A stretch of DNA of 64,000 nucleotides, from the NCBI GenBank assembly GCA_001683735.1, contig LUGG01000001.1, forward strand, positions 2,976,001-3,040,000, in the 5' to 3' direction. A program made the position numbers and the translations under genes. Positions 20,577 through 35,492 of the stretch are shown piece after piece; the stretch's first letter is position 1, and every line of letters starts with the position of its first letter. The notes beneath the pieces are model-generated. The model was not told the origin of the DNA and made no database searches. It saw nothing but the letters and a program-made list of their open reading frames with translations. Source of the stretch: Grifola frondosa (Eukaryota; Basidiomycota; Agaricomycetes; Polyporales; Grifolaceae).

Positions 20577-23225
20577 TTAATAGCCATAGTATGCGCGCTA
20601 AAGAGAGTCAGCCAATCGTCTCTGAAAGGTGAGTGTAGTCTCTGACCATTCTATCACTGAGAAGTGAAAGGGAATGAGTTACGCAATCACATAACACAGA
20701 TTCATAACTCACAAAAGCCAGATGACCTTCGAACCGGTCTTGCAGCCACGAAGGGTCACAATATGACCACGGATGGAGTCATACAATAGCGCACGCTGGT
20801 CCTTGTCAGCCTAAGTAATACTTATAAGCCATGAAATTAGAGCGAGACATCCGAGTAGCTTACGGTCGGCAGAACGCTCGCAATCAACTGACTCCCCGTA
20901 ACAGATAAAGCCAAGTCCACAATGGTAGCTCTGCGAGCGCTGGAAGTCCAAATGTCAGTATGATGGTGTGAAATCAGAAGGTCACATACGTCTTCGCTGG
21001 CTCGCACATGCGCTTAATAATTCTGTCGAGAGTCTCCTTCCCTCCCTCCTTGAGCGCTTTAGTGATAGACTTGATACCTTGCTCATTCGTGGCATAGTCA
21101 AGCAAGCCGGCGAGAAGGTGCTCGAGAGCCATGTTTCGATGCTTCTGCGAACCATGCTCCAGGACTAGTTAATAGTCCAGTGAGTGATGCAGATAGAACT
21201 AAATGTTATGAACAACGCACTATGCTGAATACAATATGATCCCCATTGACTTTTCGTGACCTCGCCGAAAACTGCTGAGCCTTGATTAAGCAATTCATCA
21301 ACGATACCGTCCTTGGCAGAATCCTCAAGATTCTCGAAGGCGTGCTAGATGCAAACGTGATGAATGCATGTCTCCGGCAAGTGTAATTCTGAAGCGCACC
21401 TGAACAACAAGGGAACCTGTTTCATGACAAGCCAAAGACGCCCACTTGCCCTTCAAAGACTTGTTCACGCTATTCGTTATAGATCATTAGTACATACTCA
21501 CTTCCATGGGACAGCGGATACGCACTAGGCAAATATTGGCGGTGCCGGAGCAGTCCAAGACAGTTCCATGATCTTCGGCCGCTATGTCAGGAACACATAA
21601 CAATCTATCGAGTATTTTCTCGTACCTTGCTCCATACGTGCGACGCATGCTTGTTGACCAGGGTCTGGGCGGGGTCACCGAGTAGAAGCTCTGAGACAAT
21701 GAGTAACCTGACCTCCTCTTCACAGTCGAGCGCTTTTTGCAAAACATGGCATCCATAACAATTAGTTGCGAGCTCGACAACTCGGCCTCTGAGATGCACA
21801 AATGAACAAGGCTTATTCACAGAGTTGAAAAAAAAAACACAAACCTCATGCACGCAACGATCTTGCGCCTCTCTTCAACGCTCGCAGTAGCTTCAAGGCA
21901 CCTCTGAACAGCCCAATTACCAAAGCTAAAGAATTCGATCAGAATCACAGCATATAACCATAGAGCTAACACGAACCGATGTGCCATCATCTCAAATCCT
22001 TTCGCACATATAGCATCTACAATCTTCGCGCGTTCTTCAGCATCGGCAACCTTTAGCTTTTGTTGAAGGAAGATGGACGCTTGCTGATCCGAGGATTTGA
22101 TTATGCGAGCGACAAACAAATGATACGGAGGAGCGGATGAAGGATGAAGGAGAGATAGGAAGTTGATCGGCTGAAAAAAGAATGAGAATACAATAACGAA
22201 GGCGCATAGTGACCTTTACCTCATGAGCATGCGAATGGCTTTGCGTTTGAGCGGAACCACACTGAAGAGAACGAAGGGCGGCATCGTTCGAAGCAAAGCT
22301 GTCAGCACGCTCTCCAATGTCGTCGGAGTTGAGCCATTCCGACGATGTACGGAAACGTTGTTGGTTCCAGGACAGGGGAGGTAGAGAAGCAGGTAATGTG
22401 GTTCGCTCGATCCGGAGGCGATCGGCTTGCGACAGGGATGGAAGATACGCCTGAGAACTGAGAGTGGGCGAGGCTACTTCGGAAAATGGTTCGAAGAATG
22501 GAAAAAAATTCTGCTCAGGTAGAAAAGATGGAACGGATTGCGAAGATGGATAGGATGACATTTGCGTGCCACCATTGCCCTCGTGAAACTTGTGTCCACC
22601 AGTCTCAAAGAGCAAACCGTTTTGCCCAGCAGAGGGAACAGCGCTGAAGTCGAAAGCTGGGTTAAACTTCTGGTCAAACATTTTGGCAGGGGATAGATCG
22701 GTAGGAGTGAGAAGAGCAGAGGTCGTAGAAATAGGCGATAGATCCGGGGAAGTAGGAGAAGAGATCAGGTCCCCAGTGCTAGGAGGTTGGCCAAAAGGAG
22801 CCGGGGAGTTGAGATTGAGTGTGCGAAGGAGTTGCTCGACATGCTATTGAATGATTTGTTGAGTATATGCATAGAGAACAGCGCATATATGCTACGTACA
22901 GCTTCGTCGAAAGTAGGGGAGACCTTTTTGCGGCCATCACCTATAGCTCCCACATCCCTACGATGAAGTTGACTGTTGAAGCCGACGGGACCGAAGACGT
23001 CTTCGCTACTGTTGCGCATGGGGAAAGAGATCGTACGCCGGGGGTCCGAGCGAGCAGCGGCTACGTTACCCGAGACGTTCACACGAGTGAAGGAGTCTAT
23101 GGCTTTTGACCAAGCTGTGTCGGAGGGCTGGGGTTGCGGGGCCCAGATGGCGCGGCGCTAGTGTGAGAAGAAGGGAGATTGTCGAACAACGAAACGAAGG
23201 ACTGGGACGAGGCGGTGGACTCCAT
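20577..23225 (-). CDS. Pumilio (PUF) family RNA-binding protein
   Basis: PUF proteins bind UGU-containing 3'-UTR elements and repress or localise mRNAs in the cytoplasm. The N-terminus (from ATG 23225, MESTASSQSFVSLFDNLP) is long and serine/proline-rich. A PUF repeat array follows over about ten exons: FGNWAVQRCLEATASVEERR, NCYGCHVLQKALDCEEEVR, NKHASHVWSK, ACHETGSLVVQ, WGSYCIQH, NEQGIKSITKAL and GCKTGSKVIWLFDRM, ending RAYYGY at the stop 20577-20579. At least seven repeats are legible, near the usual eight. One clear intron is 22160-22214 or close to it (GTAAAG...TTTTCAG, after SHSHAHE). A frame change is needed near 23125 (CCC run) so that MESTAS... continues into SDTAWSKAIDSFTRV. The closest subfamily cannot be decided by eye. 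Confidence 0.85.
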
Positions 23226-24634
23226 ATCGGCGAGAGCTGGATGGTGGGAGTTGGGAAAGACGGAGGACACGAGGGCTGGTCGTTTATATATGAGCGCGAT
23301 ATGGCTCCGACATATGTGACGAAGTGAAAGGGGAAAGGACGTCAAGTTCAATAGCTTTGTTTGGAAATTGCATGTCCTAATGCAGCGAGCTTCTGTGCAT
23401 GCCCACGGAGTGATGTCAGGGAGAAGAAACATATTCGATCCAATCGGATGCAGTGATGAGAACAGTCTCGGTCCATGGTCACATCGTCGCTCATTAATGC
23501 GAGCCACCAAAGAAGCTGTCGCGCGGATCCTTCGCATGCGTGTCCGTGCGTTCTCTGCACCCAGAATAAAAAGGAGACATCTTAGCCACTGCAGCCACCC
23601 GCCGTCTATGATAGCGACGACTAGGCCCGTCCTCGCAATTTTCGGGAGACCCATCCTGCCGTAGACCGGTGTAGTGCCGAACTGACTGACGGTGGTTCAT
23701 CCTGAAACCAAGTGACCCATCAACAAGCTATCAAGAAGGCGTGGTAGGAGCCGAGAAAGGCATTCATTGACAGTTTATATGTCCTCTCCCACGTGAAATG
23801 TTGGCATGACCGAACAAAACGGTCCCCAGAGCGCGATGATGATAGCACCGACCTCCATGCAGGCACTCAGACGTCTGTGGCTGATTATCAATATCACTAG
23901 TAGTACATTTCCCATGATATTTGAAGAACGTACATCGTTTCTTCCAGGAGCACAGGGTGCAGCCCAGGATTCTGATGAATATCCGATAAGTGCACTGGTG
24001 CTGATCACTGCTTCCGAGAAAGTGTTCCAGCTCGAAAAGGAACGAGAAGACTTCCGTCAGACCTGGCATGTCCAAAGACGGCATACGACTGGCGTGCGCC
24101 ACAAAGAATGACAGTAACCGTATGGAGGGCGCCTCCGCTGAGCGCTGAACCTCTGGAATGTGTTCGTTTTTCCTTGTCCTACATGACTGTGCATCAGACA
24201 TCAGATGAAGCGCAGATAGTTCTGAAATGAAGGGTGCGAGTTGGACTAGGTTTGAGCAGCGAAGAATAGTAAATCATCTATCAAGAGCTCCGAAGACTTT
24301 GTGACTGAGTAAAATGTACAGCCATGCAAACAAGAGTTATCTACCCACCACTTCACAATGAAAGTAACAGAACTTGACAACCTAGAGAAAAGAAGCAACA
24401 CGTCACGCATATACAAACCATCCAATGACACCAATATTGCTGCAGGATGATCGATCAGTCACTCGGTATATGAAGTACAAACAATTAGTTTCTTCCTCGA
24501 CTAATCCTACAATCCCCATCTTCCAAGTAAGAGCTACAATAATGAATTCTACGGGTAATCAAGCATAAGCAGTACAAGCATAGCACATCGGATAGCTGAA
24601 GACAACACGCGCACATACCACACTTACGCCGCAC
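23226..24634. other. intergenic, possible decayed membrane-protein remnant
   Basis: Between the PUF and SNF1 genes. Minus-strand ORFs at 23764-24201 and 23775-24008 overlap in different frames. One contains a hydrophobic stretch (NVLLVILIISHRRLSACMEV) that could come from a DUF6533-like protein, but no continuous gene can be built. The part upstream of 23700 shows nothing. Confidence 0.35.
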
Positions 24635-26878
<2,244 letters not shown>

Positions 26879-27040
26879 TCGTATCAACTATGTAGTCGGA
26901 GCGGGGGAAGACTGGGGTAGAACAGGATAAATGGTGATGGACAAGCTAGGAGACAGTGGGCCGGCGCTCACTGGTCGATCCTGAACGATCGGTAACGGGG
27001 GATGAGTTGTGTCGTATTTGTTCGCGGTGGCGCCTCTTCT
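26879..27040. promoter_or_regulatory. short region between divergent SNF1 and transporter genes
   Basis: About 160 bp separate the SNF1 start (26878) from the transporter start (27041), so the two genes share upstream DNA. GGGGGAAGACTGGGGTAG near 26904 is purine-rich; no known site is recognised. Confidence 0.4.
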
Positions 27041-28680
27041 ATGGCTTCGACCGCGACAACTTCATGCAAAAGGCTCGAGCCCGAGGTCATCTCTCTGCGG
27101 TCTCTGCAACATCCGACGGTCCCCAACGCCGAAAACGTCCAGGAGAGCACTACAGACGATGTGCCCTATGCTCAGCCGTCCGTTCAATATCAAGTTATCC
27201 TTGTCTCAGCAGGTTTCCTGATGACGTTCCATGTCATCGGGATCAATTCTATCTATGGTCTCTTCCAGGTTCGCTGTGTTACTCCAATTGAAGTCTGCTA
27301 AAGCCGCTAAACCAGTTGTATCTAGGAATTCTATACTTCTCCGCAGAGCAACATCTCCGACGCCGAGGGCCAGGACGCGCTCGTCTCATTAGTCGGGACG
27401 ATCGGCAGCGGATTGACATGGAGCGGAAGCATTTTCGTGAATCCGCTCATCTCGCGAGTAGAAAATCTGAAGCTGGTCACACTCTCCGGAGCATTCATCA
27501 TGAGCTTAGGAATCTTCCTAGCTAGCTTTGCCTCGAAGGTGAGCGTCGGCGTAGTATTGCTCCATCATCGCAGTCTCGCAGCGCTGATCGGGAGATATAT
27601 CAGCTCTGGCATTTGTATCTTACACAGGCGTTGCTCTATGGAATCGGCTCCAGCTTGTACTATTTCCCAATAATGTCTCTCACTCCCGCATACTTTGACC
27701 GGCACCGCGGCGCAGCTATGGGCATCGTCCTCGCCGGAAGTGGAGTTGGGGGCTTGGTGCTCGCTCCAGTGTTTCATTTGCTGCTCGACCGTTTTGGTGT
27801 CCGATGGGCTCTCCGCATCTTAGGCTTGTGGAACTTTGTGCTCGGCATTCCGGTCGCGAGCGTGTTGACCAAGCGCCACGGATCGGCTTCTCAAGGACGC
27901 ACTAGGGTGAGCATGGCACTAGTGAAGCGCGGAACATTCCTGCTGCAGGTTGGTGCATGCGCATTTTCACACCTCTCGATCCGAGCACTGTCGGGCAGTC
28001 TTTCGGGGCATTTTTACAGGCAGCAGGAAACATGGTCCCCGTCTATTTCCTGACCACGTACTCGGTCTCGGTTCTTTCGTACTCCAGCACCACGGGCAGT
28101 TTGTTCTTGGCGATCAACACAGCCGTCAATAGCGTTGCACGGATTGCCATGGGTATTTTGGCTGATCGTGTCGGAAGACAAAATACTATGATCTTCAGTG
28201 TATGTCTCCTGATATTTCCGTTATGAATGCATATTGAATTGACGGGTGCAGGTCCTGCTATCCGGCGTATCCGTTTTTGCCCTCTGGTACGACGCCTCAC
28301 GTTCGCAGTTCCTCGCCTTTATTGTCTTATACGGCATTCTCGCCGGAGGATACAATGCGCTCCTACCCACAACCATTACAGAGGTGTATGGCGTACAGAA
28401 TTACGCGAGCGTGAATGGCTTCATCTACTTCATTCGCGGATTGGGGGCGCTTTTTGGCGCGCCCATCGCGGGCCTGATTCTGGGTAGTCATCAACGGGGA
28501 GCTAGCAGTTCTCTTGGCTCTAGCGGACCGTCAATGCAGGTAAGCCTGGAGAAGCTGAGAGCTCGCTATAACGAGGTCGCAATCTTTGATGGGATCCTGC
28601 TACTGGCTGCTGGAGTCTCTGTGGCGTATGTTCGGTGGCTGGATGCCAGAGATAAAGGTGGATGGTCGTGGAGAGCCTGA
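27041..28680 (+). CDS. MFS transporter, monocarboxylate (MCT/SLC16) type
   Basis: A plasma-membrane transporter of the fungal monocarboxylate-transporter-like group of the MFS. Five exons (27041-27268, 27326-27538, 27604-27948, 27999-28199, 28252-28680), all joined in phase 0, give 471 residues. A hydrophilic N-terminus of about 45 residues leads into VILVSAGFLMTFHVIGINSI, then LVGTIGSGLTWSGSIFVNPL, LYYFPIMSLTPAYFDRHRGA (the conserved YF-x(2)-RRxxA-like element), GIVLAGSGVGGLVLAP, GAFLQAAGNMVPVYFLTTYS, GILADRVGRQNT (the loop motif RxxRQ) and GGYNALLPTTITEVYG. About 12 membrane helices can be counted. The substrate cannot be read from the sequence. In this group many members are orphans, and yeast relatives do not carry lactate. 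Confidence 0.88.
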
Positions 28681-31027
28681 ATAACTAACCGTGTTCTCTG
28701 CACAATGATCGATCCAATTCAATTTCATTTCAACTAACAGTTTCACCACTGAGTTCGACTCGTTTTCATACTTGGCATAGAGAGTAATGTAACATTAGCG
28801 AAAGTACTCTGACAGAAATGTATGCCTCAAAACTACGAGAGCAGCGGGGCAGGTCGCCACAAGGGCGAGGGCTGCACTCAACTCTACAGAGACGATACCA
28901 ACCCGGTTCCCTGGACCCCACCCAGCCTCATGACGAGGCCAGGCGGCAGAGAAATCCGAGTAGCATCAATTTTCCACGACCGTAACAGACACGACACATA
29001 GGATAGAAGTGTGAGGGGCCTTGACTTGGTACGTGGGTACCTTACACGACAAGCGTGTCAGGGCGAAAGAGTCCAGCAGAACATTGGAAGAACCATAGAG
29101 ATGTAGGACGTGACATGCGGAGGAGAAATGGATAGAACAGAAAGAACTGGTGGAAACATCACTAGTACGCGGGTCCAAGCTTACTTGAGGAGTATCTCGA
29201 AGCGGACGATTGCGAGCACGGTACGTTGTCGAGGTAAGAACACGATGGTATTATGAAGAAAGCCCAAGTTGATTGAAGACAACAAGTTGGGCCATTAATT
29301 GTTAAAGATGGATGGCTCAGACGTTGGAGAATTGTTGAAGAAACCGCGAAGAACTGCACAGTTATGGGCCTGGTCTCCCACGGTAATATCGGCATGACCC
29401 GACTGTCTGAATTGGGACGTGCATTGCAGCCTTACCGCGGCTCAGCGCATGGCTGCAGACTGACCAGCTTCGAATCTAGCGCTATCTAGCATTAAAGTGT
29501 CCGTAGTCGGCACTGGAAACGTCGCCGACCTACGGGGTAGAAACTTACCCTCCGTAGGATATACTTGCCCGACATCTCGGAATATGGGTCTTGATATCAC
29601 CATGCCCGGATCCATCTGCAGCAAATGCTTCTCTGGCTAACTCAACCAGCTCAAGGACGTGTCTAGATGGCGTCGCCTACTGTCGTATCACAGCTGACAC
29701 CTCCTCAGTTTTTTTTGGCTTTCTGGTGGCTTTCTGGGGAATTGGGCGGCCTACACGAGCCTGAACACTCTCATGGCTGTCTCGTCTAGGACGGCCGCCG
29801 CTCATCCCTTGACATTAGTTCCGGTGCTCTTGCCTCTCTACGGTTTCCTTCTACTAGCGGCACCCTCTCGGATGGCCTCACCTCTGGTGGCACGTCCCGC
29901 TACATATTTCTGCCACACCGTATCATCCCCCACGCATCGAGAATACCTCCTCCGGCAGCCATGCCTCACGCGCACGTATTTGTACGTACGAATCCTTGCT
30001 TCTTTCACACCGTGTGCCTGCAGGGTGGGATGCCTATCTTCAGGTGTAAGCCAGGCCTAGCCGGTCATGCGCAAGCCTGCTACGAATTTAGGCCGCATTC
30101 CCAGAGTTCCCGTTCAGTCTTCTATCGTAAAGGCCAAGAGCTGATGTCATGTCGCCACTGATTGGCCCCTGATGCAGACAAACTTGTACATAATATCCTT
30201 TCCTTCTACTCACCGTTGCCACCAGTAGCTGCTGTGAACGTTCCTTTGGTCGTTCCATCATCTGTGGAAATATCACCGCCCGCCCGTCAACCCTCTCCCT
30301 GGGCTATTTTCGTGCGTGATTACCTATCAATGCACTCTCAAAAATATGAAATCAAGCTATCAAGGTCTTTGTGTAGTTGAACAATAACATAGGTCTTTAA
30401 TGCGATAAAGCGAATTCCCATCTACTATCTTGTGCGCTTCAACGTTTCTGTCCTTTTTCCGTTCTAAATTAACTCCACTGGCAGGTTTGTCGTATCATCG
30501 CGACAAGGTTTTCTTGATGGGAACAAACAGCAGCACAAATATCCGTTCTAGTGGCCCGTGTTCAGTTCCCTTCTGGAAAGCACAGCCCGCGACATTTTTT
30601 AGTGCGTCTTACACCGCTAATATTGCAACATGCTCGTCGGATCCCGGTTTTGTCATTTGGCTTGTCTGGATCTCACTAATGTTTCGTTCCTTCGTCATCC
30701 CGGTGCGCGTCGGAACTTCGGTGATATACGCTCGCGTCCAGCAGCCAAGCGAGGGAGGGGGCATGTGGGTGCATGCTGCCTGTCAACTACCACAACATAC
30801 CCGCCGCTATCTCTAAGGCCCTGCTATCAGTCTTCGCCGTGCATGCTCCACAATCATACCACTAGGCTGGCCAACCCCAGAACAGATAGATGAAGCCATG
30901 CGGGTCCGTGCGCTTCGCCTCCAGTTCAAGACCCTGCTTCCTTCTTTGCATGAATATCTGCATTCTGGGTATCTAACGAAACAAGGCGTATGTACTTCGC
31001 TTCCATTACGGTCACACGGGCATTGTC
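28681..31027. other. gene-poor stretch
   Basis: 2.3 kb without a recognisable gene. ORFs at 29773-30060, 29961-30161 and 30430-30816 lack homology I can recognise and overlap others. The segment 29700-29760 holds a duplicated phrase (GGCTTTCTGG twice, 29718-29738). The region may contain an unannotated non-coding transcript or decayed DNA, and I cannot support more. Confidence 0.35.
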
Positions 31028-32661
31028 TCACACAAGCTCCCTCCCGTCCTGCTTGTACACTTTCCCGCCCTTCATGACAAACCCTATATTCTCCCTATCC
31101 ACCGCGGCGTGGAAGTCACCCTCTAAATCGCCGCTTGTCGCGATGATATCCGCAGCAAAGCCCCGCCGCACCGCGCCGAACGGGACCTCATTGTCGCCCA
31201 CTATGCGTGCGTCCTCGTGCATCTCCCCCACGCGGCGCAGCCGCTCCTCGCCCACACGCCCCTCCCACGCCATGCTCCGCACGCACTCCCACCCGCCGAG
31301 CGTCGCCCACCGCAGCACGCGCTGCCACGGCGCGCCGAGCATGACCATCAGCTTCATCTCAAGCGCGTTGTCGCCGTGCGCGAACACACCGGTGTCCCCG
31401 CCGCATGCGATCTTGTCCACACCCCGCTGAAGCGCCCTCTGGAACGTCCGCGCCGCACGCGCCCAGGGCCCATCCGGGTTCTTCCCGGGGTCCATCGTGT
31501 AGTATGCCGCAAGCGTGGGCACCCACGTCGGCCCGTACTGGCGTATGAAGTCGAGGTAGTCTTCTTCCGCTACGACGTCTGACGTCATGTCATACCCATG
31601 CTCGAGCGAGTCGACGCCGTGGTACTCGGGCGACGTCAGGATGCGCCAGTGCGCGGCGTGTGCGGAGACCTTCGCTCCGAGCTGATGTGCTGTGGAGACG
31701 AGAGCCTGCATTTCTTTATCGTTAAATGTCCTAATAGCGGCTTTGGATGTTGCACTGGACACATCCCCAATGCGAGATCGGAAACGATAATCTACGATGT
31801 ATATGGAGATCCGCACGTTACGCGTGAGGGAATGAATCTCACCTGCATATATCTATGGATCGGGTTCAGACTGTGCGATGTCGCTGCAACGAAAATATGA
31901 GAAAATCTTACCTTGATCCAGTCCGCCCCTGCGCCGACTTGTCGGCGGACAGCTTTTACGCATTCGACCTCTCCATCAGCAATTTCTGCTCCAGTGACGC
32001 CTTCCACGCCCTCCTGGTTGACATGAAGCCTGCTTTTCGGGCCTTCATAGCCACCAGTCAATCCAAGGCCCAATGTGCAATCCCAAAAAGACGCACCGTA
32101 GCTTCCAGTGACGACGATAGCCCTATTCGCGCAGAAATAGCGCGGGCCAGGGATCAGAGGATCAGGACCCGACAAGCACCGCCGCAGCGCAATATCAGCG
32201 TCCTCCGCGCCCTCTGTGCCGAGGTCACTATGAAGACCAGTAAGATAGCATACAGGGGGCGGCGCGCGACTCACCGTACGGCGGTGTACCCCGCCATCAG
32301 CGTCCGCCGCGCATGCACCGTTGCGCGCACGGTACGCTCCGCGAGCGGCTCTTTCGTGAGCTGGTCCTCCCAGCTCGTTTCTGAGTATGGGTGGAGAAAA
32401 ACTAGAAGCGGGATTAGTAGCGTGTCACCGCGCAACGAGCTTGGACTCACAGTGCACATGCGCGTCGACGAACCCCGGGAGGACCGTCTCGCTCCTGAGG
32501 TCGACGACGCCCTCCGCGGAAAAGTCGACGCCGCGCTCTTCCATTTCTGAGAACGGCTGCACGTCGACGACGAGGCCGGCGTCCTGGTCCACGGTGATGA
32601 CACGGTTCGGCGCGAGCAGCAGCGTGTACGGATCGAACAGCCTTCCCGCATAGATCTTCAT
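31028..32661 (-). CDS. metal-dependent amidohydrolase with a 10-nt microexon
   Basis: Cytosolic or secreted hydrolase of the amidohydrolase superfamily (imidazolonepropionase/Xaa-Pro dipeptidase-like subgroup). Five exons (32451-32661, 32275-32401, 31912-32227, 31843-31852, 31028-31791) sum to 1428 nt and give 475 residues. Metal ligands: HxH in GFVDAHVH, a lysine in GADWIK (carboxylysine position), His in VSAHAAH, His in SLEHGYD, and Asp in GGDTGVF. The fourth exon is only 10 nt (31843-31852) and supplies IYA, so that WIK continues as IYADYRFRSR, as expected for the family. The ATG at 32661 (MKIYAGRLFDPYTLLL) fits family N-termini. An upstream ATG at 32823 would add a low-complexity QP/HP leader. 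Substrate unknown. Confidence 0.88.
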
Positions 32662-33164
32662 GGTGCTGATTGGCGCACTGCGGTGGGGGTGTGGTTGTGG
32701 TTGTGGTTGTGGTTGTGCATGCAGGTTCATGCTGCTCTTCAAGGTACTTGCCACCGACTCGCGCGGGAGCCGCCGCAAGATCTGAGACGCGATCGAAGTG
32801 ACGCGCCAGTCACGTGTACTCACTCTAGCTTATGAGCTTGAGTAGGATGGCGGTCTAATAATACAGTGAGCGGTATGTACATGAACGGCACTATACACGA
32901 GAGCAAGGGGAACCATGATGGCGTAGGCTGTACAGAGGGCGAAAGACATATGTGCGCTCCAGATCGGGTATATGAATGGCTTCGAGATGGACATGTGGAC
33001 AACAGAACACAGACCAGATCGGTTTTAGCAGGCAAGAAACAGATAGACGAACAACGATGTCCATATGCGTCTAAGCAATCTAGCACTTACTCATACAAGC
33101 AACCCAGCGATGAGGCGACCGCCAAAGGACGGTCTATAAAATAATCTCTATCATCCTCCATCCT
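32662..33164. other. intergenic with GGTTGT simple repeat
   Basis: The upstream region of the amidohydrolase. A short tandem array of GGTTGT units lies at about 32690-32720. The rest has no coding signal. Confidence 0.45.
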
Positions 33165-35492
33165 TCAAGCGTGCGTTGGCTTCGCCCCGGAGACCTTGCT
33201 CATGACGAACGGGCCCTCGAGCGGCACCCGCATGAATGTTGTTAGAAAATGTGCGCCACGAACCAACGAAGTTCGCGTTCCCGACGAAGTAGCCGCGGAA
33301 GATGAAGACACCGAGCTGCGGGACGTGCACCGGCACGCGCACGAGCGTGACGAGGCCGTCCCACTTGCGCACCCGCCCGTAGAAGCGGTAATGATGCCAC
33401 GCTTGGCCGTGGTGCTGCGACGTCTGCAAATGGAATCGGAGTCAGCACAACAGCACACAAAATCAGGAGAAAAGTTTTACCTCGCCAGTGAGGATGATGT
33501 CGCGGATGCCGTTGCACTCGTTCTCGATGTACTCCTCGCAATCGCTATCACCGTCGTCACTCGCGTCGTCATAGCCGGCCGCTTGCGCGAGGAGATCGTC
33601 GAGGTCAGAGTTGCCCAGCGCACTCTGCACATCCGCCCGCGCACTGCGAATCTCGTCTTCATCCGTATAACTTCGGGTAGAGCTAAATGACGAACGTGAT
33701 GGGGAGCGCGAGGGCGCCGCGGCCGCAGGGTCCACCTCCATCAGCTCAAGGGCCAAATCTGCCCCCTCATCGTCCTCCATTACCTCGTCCTCGTCCGATT
33801 CAGCACGTTCGCGAGCGCGCACACGCTCGCGGAACTCGTCCTCCTCCATCTCGTGCATACCGATGCAGTACTTGCATGTAGCCTCATCATGCGAGTTCGG
33901 GCGGCCCTCGACGTACGTTTCGTAGCGCACCATGTGGCGGGATTCCATGTTATAAATTTGCAGCTGTCCATGGCGCTCGCGGAACTCCACCCTGGGGCAC
34001 CAGCCGTTATTCACGCCGTCGTCGAACCCATCGCCGACACCGCCGGTGGCAAGGGGCTCCTCGGGATTGATACAGTGGTGCTCGCGCAGTTGGAAGTAAA
34101 CTGGGGCGAACGTTATCCGCGGGTTTGAGTCCGAAAACGTCTCTGGAAATACCACCGCTCTCGCAATGTCCCCGTACTGGCCAATATTGGGTACCTGCGC
34201 CAGTAAAGTTTTAAAAAAATCGGTGGTGCGCAATGGACCGCAGGAAAAAAACGCACGAGCATCCGACCCGCAAATGACCCCGCCATCGAACCGAACGTAA
34301 AGACAACGCCCTTGAGGGGTAGATCTATGGTCGGGTCGATGCAGCCAGTCCAGCGGTTCCAGTCGTTGTCCCACCGCGAGCTCAGGCTAGTCAGATCCTT
34401 ACGCCAAACGCCGTCCATCTCCTTCTGGCGCTGCTCGACGCTGAGCCTGCTCAGCCAGTCCCAATCCCCACGCTTACGGAGCTGCACGGCCTTGCGCGAA
34501 TTGAACTCGACGTAGTCAGCCTGCGTAGGCTTCACATCCACGTAGCCCATCTGTATGGCATGTTCGCGGTTGCGCGGGATATCGTCGGGCACGAGCAAGG
34601 GCAACTTCTCGTAGAGAGAAGTGTAGAGGAGCTTGGCGGCAAGCGCGATCGGCGGGGCTGCGATGGTAATGCGACGGTCGTAGTACATGACCTTCTCCTT
34701 CAGCGTGGAAGGATGCCGGTACATGGGCCAGAAGCCATGGGTGTCTGAATTACGCCGGGTGGGCCGTACAGCAGCTCTTCTCCAATCGGGAAGTCGAAGT
34801 GGTTGTCCGGCGCGTGGAAGGAGGAATACCGCACGGCGATGATGGCGTACGGGCTAATGAGGGTCATGATCTGACGACTTCGTTCGACGGTCATCGCATT
34901 GTATTTTTCTAGGGAGATATGAGCAAGAACGCAAGTGGGGACGGTGTTGGAACGCACCCTCCGTCATGCTCAGCCAGTACAACCAGATCACGAGTGTATT
35001 ACGGGTGCTCTCCAGGGGCCAACCCCCGATGCTATGCCTGCCCTCCAACAACCTAGTGGTAATGTACTCGTCGAGGAAGGCGTCGAGACCTGCCCACGCG
35101 AGCTGCTCCTCGTTCCGCCCATCGTTCTCGACCAACATGATGAACGCAGACCACAGAACATCGATGAGGTTGGGACAGTAGATGTCGCAGGCTCTGATGT
35201 GCTTCATGGTGTCGAGGTACTGCCTGAGCTGGGCAGCTACCTTGGCCGGGGAATGTTTCATGCCCGGGCAGCGACGGCGAGCAGCCTGTGTGTCGAATTT
35301 GCAGTGGAACATGCGAGAATACAATGTAGGGTTGTGGGTGAATGCAAAAGCATGGTTCAAGGGTCTGCAAGTGAGGAGAAGGGGGAGGAGGTGATGAGGA
35401 GGACCGAGAGGATCGAAGAGAGCAACCTCGAGGGCGACGGTCTCCAGCAGCTCACCTGGGAGAGCGAGGAGGCGAGAGGACTGGTAAGCCAT
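33165..35492 (-). CDS. F-box family protein with acidic C-terminal region
   Basis: Four exons (34958-35492, 34257-34908, 33481-34194, 33165-33423) give about 719 residues after two one-base corrections. The F-box-like N-terminus is LLALPGELLETVALEVALFD followed by LTCRPLNHAFAF. The middle is a long conserved fungal domain (LLYTSLYEKLPLLVPDDIPR; WNRWTGCIDPTIDLPLKGVV; NPRITFAPVYFQLREHHCIN), then an acidic and serine-rich linker (DEDEVMEDDEGADLALELME), and a last exon with RFYGRVRKWDGLVTLVRVP and GNANFVGSWRTF. The frame changes at the CCC near 34739-34741 (one base missing) and the CCC at 33227-33229 (one base extra). With both corrected the length is a multiple of three and the end reads VPLEGPFVMSKVS. 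Likely an adaptor for an SCF ligase; substrate unknown. Confidence 0.78.

Noticed and set aside
29773..30816. Plus-strand ORFs between the transporter and amidohydrolase genes
   Set aside because: There is no recognisable domain, no plausible splicing between them, and the composition is unlike that of the neighbouring genes.
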